From JABDGR01 sp035546135 (lineage in GTDB: Bacteria; Verrucomicrobiota; Verrucomicrobiia; Opitutales; JABDGR01), in NCBI GenBank assembly GCA_035546135.1, contig DASZWY010000166.1, positions 1-29,285 of the forward strand: a stretch of DNA of 29,285 nt, in the 5' to 3' direction. Shown in pieces: positions 14,100-20,969 of this stretch (position 1 is the stretch's first letter; each line of letters starts with the position of its first letter). A program made the translations under genes and the position numbers. Below the pieces are notes generated by a model that saw only the letters and a program-made list of their open reading frames with translations, was not told the DNA's origin and made no database searches.

Positions 14100-14900
14100 A
14101 TGGCCTTGATGAAAACCCCTCGTTGGATGTGCGTCCTGTTGGGCTTTGGCGCTCTCGTCGTCGTGGCGTTGCTGGGGCTGAATCTGTACATGTCGCTCAA
14201 GCCCGCACCCAAGCCGGCCATCGACCAGCCACTCGTCAACCTTTTGCCCCCCGCGCCCTTGGGCTGGAATGCCAAGGACGAGCCGATTGCCAGCACGCCG
14301 GAGGAACAGGAGCAGGTCGAGGGCGTGCTGCATTTTGACGACGCCGTTTACCGCGTCTACGACAACGGCCAGGCCCAAATCGGCGTCTATATCGCCCATT
14401 GGCTGCCGGGCAAATTCAGCCCCGCCAAGGTTGGCTCCCATTCACCGGACACCTGCTGGGTTCACAACGGCTGGGATATGCTCGAGCGCAGCCAGAACGT
14501 CGTGCGGCCGCTGGCCGGCGGGGAACTCAAACCGGTCGAAACCGGCGTCTTCGAAAAGGACCACGAAAAAGTCCACGTCATGTTCTGGCACCTCGTCGGC
14601 GGTGTGCCGATGCAATACGATCTTGTCGGCTGGCAGAACGGCCTGGCCGGCCGCATCGAGCGATTACCGGCGCTGCTCGCGGACTTTAAGCGCTTTGGCC
14701 TCGATCAACGCAAGGAGCAACTCGTCATCCGCCTGTCTTCGGGCGAGTCCTTCGAGCAACTTTGGACCGAACCGGGCTTTGTCCAATTCATGGACCAGCT
14801 CAGCCGGAATTTTGCCCTCTACTCGCAACGTCCCGCTGCTGACGGCGCCAAACAAGCCTCAGTGGGCGTCGACGAGGCGGATAAAATGGGGCGACTCTGA
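14100..14900 (+). CDS. EpsI-like exosortase-associated protein
   Basis: This 266-residue protein has one N-terminal membrane helix (VLLGFGALVVVALLGLNLYM), which anchors it with the rest outside. The core VYDNGQAQIGVYIAHW (86-101), HSPDTC (114-119, His114 and Cys119) and VHNGWDM resemble the EpsI/DUF3485 family. EpsI proteins occur next to, or fused to, exosortases in loci that make exopolysaccharide and sort PEP-CTERM proteins. No exosortase is in this window. The gene lies against the polysaccharide genes on the opposite strand. Its 3' end overlaps the end of the FkbH-like gene by 42 bases (14859-14900). The function of EpsI itself is poorly known. The ATG at 14109 is an alternative start. 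Confidence 0.82.
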   Translation: MALMKTPRWMCVLLGFGALVVVALLGLNLYMSLKPAPKPAIDQPLVNLLPPAPLGWNAKDEPIASTPEEQEQVEGVLHFDDAVYRVYDNGQAQIGVYIAHWLPGKFSPAKVGSHSPDTCWVHNGWDMLERSQNVVRPLAGGELKPVETGVFEKDHEKVHVMFWHLVGGVPMQYDLVGWQNGLAGRIERLPALLADFKRFGLDQRKEQLVIRLSSGESFEQLWTEPGFVQFMDQLSRNFALYSQRPAADGAKQASVGVDEADKMGRL

Positions 14901-16676
14901 AACCCCTGCCAGTTCCAGCACAAAGGGCTGGCTTCCGTCGGACAAAGTTTTCAACGGGGAAAAGCCCAATCCGGGCAACAGCTTGGCGACGAGGCCGTTT
15001 TTCGCAGTGGGACGATACACGCCTTTCAGGCGTTTTGCCCCCAACTGGCGGACCGACTTGATCAGGGAATTGAACATGAGCCCTTCCAATCCGCGGGCGA
15101 TGACGCGGCAGCTCATTATCCAACTGTCAATTTCCCATTCACCGGCCTCGCCGGGCGCGATAATCCACAAGCCGACGAGACCGTGCTCCCCAAACCGGTC
15201 GCGCAAGCGAAACCAGCGCGCCACCACGCCGGGTTGCGCCAGCAGCGTGGTAATTTCCGCGCGGCTGTGGCGGCGGGTGGTCAGGTTCCACTGATTGGTG
15301 CGGGCCAGCAATTGCTCGACGCGGTCGAGGGTGGCGTCGGAAACTTCGCCGGATTCGGCGGTCATCTCGAGACTGCGCAAAAAATCGTCGAGGCTCGCCG
15401 TGCCCGCGCGCAATTCCTCGCGGCGCTCCTCCGCCTGATAAGCGGCGGCGCGGTTGCGGTCCTCCTCCGAAACCGCCAGCGTGTCAAAAAACCGGCGTTG
15501 CCGGAGCACGGCGACGTAACCGGCGGGATCCAGCGGCAATTCCGGCACGGCGACTTCGGGCAAAGCCTGGCGGATGCGCGCCCGCTCGGCGGGGTTGTCG
15601 TCCACAAACACCAAGCTGTCGAGTCCGAGTTTCAACTTGCCCGCCAGTGCGCGCAGGTTGGCCGCCTTGTCCTCCCAATTGACCATCCAGCCGGTGAAAT
15701 CCTCGCGTTTGAGCGGCAAATTGCGGCGGGCAAAAACCTCGCGCACGTCAGCTTCATTGTTTTTCGAGCAGACCGCCAGGAGAACGCCGCGCTGGCGCAA
15801 TTCGGTGAGATATTGCTGGTAAGCCCAATGGGCGCGCCCTGCGGGCGAATCGCCGCCGACCTGCACTCCTTCTACTCCGTCTTCGCCCACCACCCCGCCC
15901 CAGAGCACGTTGTCCAAATCGGTTACCAGCACTTTGCGCGCTTTGCCCCAGCGCGCCCGCAGCAGCGCCAGCCAGGCTTCAACCACCGCCACGCAACCCG
16001 CCGGCGAAGGATGCTGGCGCACGGCCTCCCACAGCCGTTCATCCTGCCAGGCGGCGCCGATTTCGTCCTGGAGCGCGACCAAATCCAGCCAAAGCAAATT
16101 GGCCGGCAAGGCGGAGCGCAGCCGCTGGTTCACTTCCATTAATGCGGCGCGCAAGCCCGAATCGCCCTCGGGCAGGTCATAGCCCGGCCAGATGACGAGG
16201 CCGAGGCCTTCACTGGCACGGCGGGCGAGGGACAGTTCCTCGCCGGCGAGATGCGCCGCATCAACTTTTTTCATGGTCGCGGCGCGCCAGCCGCGTACCA
16301 CCAGGGTTATTTCCGGTAGGAAATTCCGCAGCGCCGATGAGGGCTCCAGAATTTCCTGCCGCCATGCGCCAAACGGCGCCTCATAAAAAACCGGCCACCA
16401 ACCGTCCCGAAACGCCAGCGTACGGATAACTGGCCGCAAAAAGGCCAGCGTGTCCGCGCCGATGAGCGCCACCCGGTGGACGGCCCAGCCCGACGGAGAC
16501 GCGCCGGCAGCGGTGTTTTCCAGGAATTTTGCCGCAATCGTGGCCGAGGAATATTCCGCCGGGGCCTCGAGGCCGGTTCGCAATTCCCGCCAGGCTGCCG
16601 GCAAGTCGCCATCCGCGCGCTTGGCCCGGGCCCGCGCCAGGGCTTCCGCAAAGTAATTCTTCCCGGGGTCGCTCAT
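14859..16676 (-). CDS. FkbH-like HAD-family protein
   Basis: This 605-residue protein has the three-part FkbH layout: an N-terminal domain (about 60-240), a HAD phosphatase-like domain (about 245-390) and a C-terminal GNAT-like part (about 450-600). HAD motif I is VTDLDNVLWGGVVGEDG with Asp253 and Asp255. Motif II lies in VCSKNNEADV, and VFVDDNPAER gives the acidic motif. In characterised polyketide systems, FkbH-type enzymes take the glyceryl group from 1,3-bisphosphoglycerate and load it as glyceryl-ACP; others stay untested. The acyl carrier protein gene upstream overlaps its start by 4 bases (ATGA), so the two are translationally coupled. That supports a carrier-bound glyceryl or related product here, used for glycan decoration rather than an antibiotic, since no polyketide synthase is present. 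Confidence 0.93.
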   Translation of the reverse strand: MSDPGKNYFAEALARARAKRADGDLPAAWRELRTGLEAPAEYSSATIAAKFLENTAAGASPSGWAVHRVALIGADTLAFLRPVIRTLAFRDGWWPVFYEAPFGAWRQEILEPSSALRNFLPEITLVVRGWRAATMKKVDAAHLAGEELSLARRASEGLGLVIWPGYDLPEGDSGLRAALMEVNQRLRSALPANLLWLDLVALQDEIGAAWQDERLWEAVRQHPSPAGCVAVVEAWLALLRARWGKARKVLVTDLDNVLWGGVVGEDGVEGVQVGGDSPAGRAHWAYQQYLTELRQRGVLLAVCSKNNEADVREVFARRNLPLKREDFTGWMVNWEDKAANLRALAGKLKLGLDSLVFVDDNPAERARIRQALPEVAVPELPLDPAGYVAVLRQRRFFDTLAVSEEDRNRAAAYQAEERREELRAGTASLDDFLRSLEMTAESGEVSDATLDRVEQLLARTNQWNLTTRRHSRAEITTLLAQPGVVARWFRLRDRFGEHGLVGLWIIAPGEAGEWEIDSWIMSCRVIARGLEGLMFNSLIKSVRQLGAKRLKGVYRPTAKNGLVAKLLPGLGFSPLKTLSDGSQPFVLELAGVSESPHFIRLVDAH

Positions 16677-16903
16677 GGCAGCAAGTCGAGCAATTCACCC
16701 ACGCGGCGCAGGTGGGCCACCGTGTCCATGGGCACGCGGATGCCGAAGTCGGCCTCGGTCGCGAGGACAATTTGCACCGTGGCCACCGAGTCCCACTCCG
16801 GGCAATCGCTGGTTGAAAATTCCTCGCTGAGACGCAAGGCCGGCTGGTCCAGCACGTCGCGAAAGATTTCCTGCAACCGTTCGAGTTTTTCCGCCCGGGT
16901 CAT
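16673..16903 (-). CDS. Acyl carrier protein (first of two)
   Basis: This 76-residue, acidic, helical protein has the phosphopantetheine site in PEWDSVATVQIVLATE, with Ser39 as the expected attachment point. The usual D-S-L is D-S-V here. The segment FGIRVPMDTV and a final helix (VGELLDLL) complete the four-helix ACP pattern. It overlaps both neighbours by 4 bases: the KAS-III gene before it and the FkbH gene after it. That fixes the start and argues for matched translation. The likely role is to carry the glyceryl or acyl group between these two enzymes. It differs clearly from the second carrier protein at 17992-18213, and neither sits in a fatty-acid gene cluster. Confidence 0.92.
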   Translation of the reverse strand: MTRAEKLERLQEIFRDVLDQPALRLSEEFSTSDCPEWDSVATVQIVLATEADFGIRVPMDTVAHLRRVGELLDLLP

Positions 16904-17985
16904 GACTTTTTTTCCAAATCCGTCAGCGTGACATCCGTCGCGGCGTCAACCGGGGCCAGCCCGCCGGAGCCAACGCGCACCAGCGCCACGCCCCAGGACA
17001 AGCCCACGCCAAACGACGCCAGCAAAATCATGGCGCCAGGCTTGACGCGGCCCTGCCGCACGGCTTCAGACAGCACCGCGGGCGTCGCCGCGCCGCTCAG
17101 GTTGCCGATGTTTTCGAGGTAGAGAAACTGTTTTTCCACCGGCACGCCGAGCTTTTTGTAAATCTGCTCAATCATAAACCGGTTGGCCTGGTGCAGAATG
17201 ACCAGGTCGAGGTCGGCAACGGTGATTTTAAATTTGGCCAGCGCTGCGGTGATGACTTCGGGCACCTGGTGGATGGCGAAGTGAAAAATCGCCTGGCCGT
17301 TCATCTGGAAATGTTCGGCGGTGCGCACGCAGCCCGTTTCATCGGCGATTTCGCGGCGGGTATGCTCATCGCGCGGCTGGCGCGCGCCGGAAGCGGGCAT
17401 GCACAGGTAGCGCCAGCCCGAGCTGTCCGTGCCAAAATGGAAACCGCGCAGGCCTTCCTCCCCGGTAGCGGCATCGAGCAGCGTGGCCACCGCGCCATCG
17501 CCGTGGAGCGTGACCAGGGTGCGGTCTTGCGGGTGGATGATGCCCGAGAGCGCATCGGTGTTCAGCACGAGCGCACGGGTGGCTACGCCGGTGGCAAACC
17601 AGCCCTGGGCAAGTGCCAGGGCGTAGGGATAGGCCGCGCAGCCTTGGTTCAGGTCGTACGTCGCGCAATTTCGGGCGAGGCCCAGGCGCTCGTGCAGCAC
17701 ATAGCTGGTGCCGGGAATCTGATAATCACCCGTCTGGGTGGTGACCACCAGCAGGTCAATGCTCTCGCGCGGGATTTCGCGGGCCTTAAGCAACCGATCG
17801 GCGGTGACGAAAGCAAGGTCGGCGGCGGTCATCCCGGGCTCGACAATGCGGCGTTCGCGGATGCCGGACAATTTCGCGATGGACTGCACCTGCTTCGCTC
17901 CAAAGCGGGCCTCAAGCTCGACCTCGGTCAGGCGGCGGGCCGGTACTCCATGATGGATGGCGGAAATGGCGGCGCAGGGCGGCAT
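16900..17985 (-). CDS. 3-oxoacyl-ACP synthase III (FabH)-like condensing enzyme
   Basis: This 361-residue thiolase-fold protein has the KAS III triad: Cys116 in DLNQGCAAYPYAL, His265 in VILHQANRFMIEQ and Asn295 in ENIGNLSGAATP. The glycine-rich C-terminal LLASFGVGLSWGVALV also matches. KAS III enzymes join an acyl-CoA to malonyl-ACP; relatives in secondary pathways instead transfer acyl groups or form esters. The gene lies between two carrier protein genes (6 bases after one, 4-base overlap with the next) and ahead of fkbH, which suggests a dedicated pathway rather than housekeeping fatty acid synthesis. The C-terminus has about 20 extra residues (GGLAPVDAATDVTLTDLEKK) past the usual end. Substrate choice cannot be read from the sequence. 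Confidence 0.94.
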   Translation of the reverse strand: MPPCAAISAIHHGVPARRLTEVELEARFGAKQVQSIAKLSGIRERRIVEPGMTAADLAFVTADRLLKAREIPRESIDLLVVTTQTGDYQIPGTSYVLHERLGLARNCATYDLNQGCAAYPYALALAQGWFATGVATRALVLNTDALSGIIHPQDRTLVTLHGDGAVATLLDAATGEEGLRGFHFGTDSSGWRYLCMPASGARQPRDEHTRREIADETGCVRTAEHFQMNGQAIFHFAIHQVPEVITAALAKFKITVADLDLVILHQANRFMIEQIYKKLGVPVEKQFLYLENIGNLSGAATPAVLSEAVRQGRVKPGAMILLASFGVGLSWGVALVRVGSGGLAPVDAATDVTLTDLEKKS

Positions 17986-17991
17986 GGGCGG

Positions 17992-18213
17992 TCAGCGGCG
18001 GCCAAGGGCGAGAATATCGCCAAAGGTGCGCAAATTCGCGGCGTCTTGCGTGGGCATCTTGACTCCGACTTCCTCAAGCGCGACCATCAGCATGAGCAAT
18101 TGCACGGAATCGAAGCCGGGCAGCGTGTGCAGCACGGTGTCGGGTTGCAGCGCATTTTCAGGCACGTTGAGTTCGCGTGCCACCACCTGGCGGATCTGGT
18201 CGTCGGAAGTCAT
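17992..18213 (-). CDS. Acyl carrier protein (second of two)
   Basis: This 73-residue protein has the phosphopantetheine site in LPGFDSVQLLMLMVALEE, with Ser36 as the likely attachment point, followed by VGVKMPTQDAANLRTFGDI. This is the ACP pattern with helix II after the serine. It starts 5 bases after the NeuD-like gene and ends 6 bases before the KAS-III gene, so all three are probably on one transcript. The sequence around the serine is quite unlike that of the other carrier protein (GFDSVQLL against EWDSVATV). The two therefore probably serve different partners, not gene dosage. Confidence 0.9.
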   Translation of the reverse strand: MTSDDQIRQVVARELNVPENALQPDTVLHTLPGFDSVQLLMLMVALEEVGVKMPTQDAANLRTFGDILALGRR

Positions 18214-18218
18214 CCGGC

Positions 18219-19013
18219 TTAAGCGTTGACTGGCGCCGACGGGGACGGCGGCAGGTCGTCCGCCGTGGATTCGTTTTCAAACGTCGGCATTTGGTGGACG
18301 GTCATCGCCGGCACGCCCAGGACGAGGGAATTGGGCGGGGCGTCGCGCACGACGAAGGAATTGGCCGCCACGGTGCAATTCTCCCCCACCCGCTTGCCGG
18401 GGTGCACGACGGAGTTCGAACCGAGAAACGCGAGTTTTTCGACCACGCTGTGGCCGTTGACGCGCACGCCGGGGCAGGCCTGCGTGAAATCACCCATCAC
18501 ACAGTGGTGGCCGATGCTGGAGGCGACATTGATGAGCGCAAACTGGCCGATTTCCGCCAGCGGGCCGATGTAAACGCGCGGACCGATATAAGCGCCCGCG
18601 CCGATGTTGGCCCGGGGCGAAATCACCGTCACCGGGTCAATGATGGTGGCAGGCTGGAAGCCCTCGCTGAGCATTACTTTGGCCAGGCGCATCCGCTGTT
18701 GATTATTGCCCACCGCGCAGTGAAAATACAGCGGCCGTCCGGCGTGGGAGAACAAAAATTCCTGCACCGTGCCCAGCACCGGGACGCCCTCGATGGTGCG
18801 GCCCCGCAGGCTCAGCCGGTCGTCAACAAAGCCCAGCACGTTCCAGCCGCCATCGTGGGCTTCGAGCGACATGCGCGCCGCGACCCACAAAACCTCCTGC
18901 CCATGGCCGCCGGCGCCGACAATTACCAGGGGGCGCGGGGCGTTGTTCGTTGTTGGAGCGTGCAAAATCACAAAGATTGCGGGCAAGCACGGGACTCGTG
19001 CGCCGCAAAGCAA
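18219..19013 (-). CDS. NeuD/PglD-like sugar O/N-acyltransferase (start uncertain)
   Basis: The protein has the two-part NeuD layout: a Rossmann-like N-terminal domain (PLVIVGAGGHGQEVLWVA) and a left-handed beta-helix built from hexapeptide repeats (ANIGAGAYIGPRVYIGPLAE and on). SSIGHHCVMGDF carries the likely catalytic histidine, and SLVLGVPA closes the domain. Such enzymes acetylate amino or hydroxy sugars using acetyl-CoA, for example UDP-4-amino sugars (PglD) or sialic acid (NeuD). A longer acyl group from a carrier protein is possible given the two ACP genes next door, but that is inference. The start is unclear: the frame opens with TTG at 19013, with AGGAG 13 bases upstream, and a GTG at 18971 is an alternative. 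The fold begins only about 28 residues in. Confidence 0.88.
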   Translation of the reverse strand: MLCGARVPCLPAIFVILHAPTTNNAPRPLVIVGAGGHGQEVLWVAARMSLEAHDGGWNVLGFVDDRLSLRGRTIEGVPVLGTVQEFLFSHAGRPLYFHCAVGNNQQRMRLAKVMLSEGFQPATIIDPVTVISPRANIGAGAYIGPRVYIGPLAEIGQFALINVASSIGHHCVMGDFTQACPGVRVNGHSVVEKLAFLGSNSVVHPGKRVGENCTVAANSFVVRDAPPNSLVLGVPAMTVHQMPTFENESTADDLPPSPSAPVNA

Positions 19014-19089
19014 ATAATCTCAATTCTCCTGCGCCAAATCAAGCTTAAAGGGGCGTAGCCCTGTCCCAAGTTGCGTAACCATTCACCGT

Positions 19090-20202
19090 TTAGGCACAAC
19101 GGCGCTCGATGGCTGGCGGCGGCGGCAGCATTTTGCGGTACGCGGGGAAAAATCCTTCCGGCGGATCCGCCATGGCCCGATTGAGGCGTTCCCATTGGCG
19201 GCAAAGCCGGTCGTAGGCCGGCTGGTCCACCACCATGCGCCAGGTGCAAAACGTCGCCCGCTGGGGCGAAAACCCGCTCTTGAATTGAAACAGGGAATCC
19301 TTGCGCGCGCCCACGCCGCCACCTAGGTGGAATTTTTCGTAACCCGCGTCGCGGGCCTGCAATCGCACGCGGTGCAGGAGCAACTTGAGCGCGTTTGCGC
19401 CCTCGTCGCCGATGTCATTGCCCGAAAGGTGGTATTGCACGAGGCCCTGGCAAAAGGTGAAGAAACCACTGGAAACGATCCGCCCGGCCGGGCTGCGGAC
19501 ATGGGCAAGGAGAAAGCGTTCGCCAAGTAATTTTTGCAGGGATTGCAAATACTCCTTCGAGAAGAAATAGTCCGGCGCGGCGTTCACCCGCCGCATCGTG
19601 TCGTAATAAATTTCAAAAAAAGCGTCCATGTCGCGTCCGGCGGGGTCAAATTCGACCTGGTAGCCTTCGCGTTCCAAAGCATGGATATAAGAACGGTAGC
19701 GCCCGCGCGTCTCCCCCCACAGGGCTTCGGGCGATTGGCGCAAGTTGCACCAGACCGTTTCGCCGTGGGTGACGAGCCGTCCATGGGTGCGAAATGACGC
19801 TTGCGGCACCGGCAGCAACGGATGGAAGCGCATGAGCATGGCGCAAATATTGCGCTGGCGCAGGTGTTCGGCCAGGCGCTCCAGCACGCGCGCCAACAGT
19901 TCGCCGTTTTCACGTTCGCCGCCGCGCAACTCCACCAGCGGGCTCGTGTAACCGTAGGGCGCCAGCGCATCCTGCGTGGGCAGGCCGGACGGCTGCATGG
20001 CCAGCGGCGCCGACGATTCCACAAAGGGAATCATCATCGTGCCCAGGTTATCATGGTAAACATAGGCCCGGGCCCGGCCGCCGCGCCGCTCCGCCTCCAG
20101 CGTGACATAAGCCGGCAGATGGTAGAAATCATGCCGGGGGAATTTCCGCAGGAACTCGCTCCAGCGCGGGTCTCCGGCATCAATGACGTCGTCCAAGGGC
20201 AT
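19090..20202 (-). CDS. FemAB/GNAT-like acyltransferase
   Basis: Starting at the ATG at 20202 (a TTG at 20238 would add 12 residues), the protein has 370 residues. It resembles the FemAB-like group with two GNAT folds: WSEFLRKFPRHDFYHLPAYV at the start, GRYRSYIHALEREGYQVEFD in the middle, then FFEIYYDTMRRVNA and the late segment HLSGNDIGDEGANALKLLLH with YEKFHLGGGVG. Relatives add amino acids to peptidoglycan bridges or acyl groups to polysaccharide. Some are tied to PEP-CTERM/exosortase loci, which would fit the nearby EpsI-like gene. The acceptor is unknown. The gene follows the sugar-phosphate transferase gene by 81 bases, with three phased TCGGA repeats in and beside that gap. It is 76 bases before the NeuD-like gene. 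Confidence 0.82.
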   Translation of the reverse strand: MPLDDVIDAGDPRWSEFLRKFPRHDFYHLPAYVTLEAERRGGRARAYVYHDNLGTMMIPFVESSAPLAMQPSGLPTQDALAPYGYTSPLVELRGGERENGELLARVLERLAEHLRQRNICAMLMRFHPLLPVPQASFRTHGRLVTHGETVWCNLRQSPEALWGETRGRYRSYIHALEREGYQVEFDPAGRDMDAFFEIYYDTMRRVNAAPDYFFSKEYLQSLQKLLGERFLLAHVRSPAGRIVSSGFFTFCQGLVQYHLSGNDIGDEGANALKLLLHRVRLQARDAGYEKFHLGGGVGARKDSLFQFKSGFSPQRATFCTWRMVVDQPAYDRLCRQWERLNRAMADPPEGFFPAYRKMLPPPPAIERRCA

Positions 20203-20256
20203 GGGGTACGCGGGTGCGGGGCAATGCACCGGCGGCAAAGGGGGATTTTGGTCTTA

Positions 20257-20283
20257 TCGGACGATATTCGGAAAACTTTCGGA
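20257..20283. repeat. Three TCGGA repeats spaced exactly 11 bases
   Basis: TCGGA occurs at 20257, 20268 and 20279, with starts 11 bases apart, about one helical turn. The series ends next to the stop codon of the sugar-phosphate transferase gene, in the spacer before the FemAB-like gene. Phased short repeats of this kind are typical of regulator sites, but no matching promoter boxes are convincing here. Confidence 0.4.
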
Positions 20284-20934
20284 TTATTTTTGTGACAAGG
20301 GAGTGTCGCCAGTGGTTCCCTCCGCCGGGCTGCCCATAAACTCCTGGTGGACGCCCGTGGCCGGCTCGATGACGCCTTCGCGAGCCACCACTTTCCAGAC
20401 CGTTTGAAAGAGAATCTTGAGGTCCAGCCCCAGGCTCAGGTTGTCCACATACCAGACATCGAGGCGAAACTTGTCCTCCCAACTGATGTCGTTGCGGCCT
20501 TTGACCTGAGCCAGGCCGGTGATGCCGGGCAAAACGTCATGCCGGCGCGCCTGCTCGGGACTGTAACGGGGCAGATACTGAATGAGCAAAGGACGCGGGC
20601 CAACGAGGCTCATGTCGCCGCGCAGGACATTGAACAGCTCCGGAATTTCATCGAGCGAGGAGCGCCGCAGCCAGCGGCCAAAGGGAGTTTGGCGCGCCGG
20701 GTCGGGCAGCAGGCCACCCCGGGCGTCGCGCGCATCGGTCATCGTGCGAAACTTGATGATGGCGAATATTCCGCCCAAATACCCCGGGCGTTTTTGCCGG
20801 AAAAATATCGGTGCACCGAGTTTCCAACGCACCAGCAACGCCACGACCAGAAAAAGCGGCCCCCAGAGCGGCGCGGCCAAAATCACCGCGGCCAGGTCGA
20901 AGAGCCGCTTGCCAAACTTTCGGTAAAGCTTCAT
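20284..20934 (-). CDS. Initiating sugar-phosphate transferase (PglC-like bacterial sugar transferase)
   Basis: The ATG at 20934 gives 216 residues, the usual size of a small PglC-type enzyme. An in-frame start at 21027 only reads into the neighbouring gene. It has an N-terminal re-entrant membrane helix (KRLFDLAAVILAAPLWGP), the APIFFRQKRPGYLGGIF and FRTM motifs, and the catalytic dyad Asp95-Glu96 in SSLDEIPELFNVLRGDMSLV, then VGPRPLL and VLPGITGLAQVKGRNDISW. It moves a sugar phosphate from a UDP-sugar to undecaprenyl phosphate at the inner membrane, the first committed step of glycan assembly. With PglF-, PglE- and PglD-like genes in the same locus, UDP-diNAcBac or a similar sugar is a likely substrate. 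It follows the GT4 gene by 35 bases. Confidence 0.94.
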   Translation of the reverse strand: MKLYRKFGKRLFDLAAVILAAPLWGPLFLVVALLVRWKLGAPIFFRQKRPGYLGGIFAIIKFRTMTDARDARGGLLPDPARQTPFGRWLRRSSLDEIPELFNVLRGDMSLVGPRPLLIQYLPRYSPEQARRHDVLPGITGLAQVKGRNDISWEDKFRLDVWYVDNLSLGLDLKILFQTVWKVVAREGVIEPATGVHQEFMGSPAEGTTGDTPLSQK

Positions 20935-20969
20935 GTGGGCAGCCGGAGGCGCAAAGGGAAGATGGCGGC

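Noticed and set aside
20293..20298. TTGTCA on the minus strand as a -35 box for the FemAB-like gene
   Set aside because: The expected -10 position reads TTTTCC; no AT-rich box occurs at 15-19 bases.
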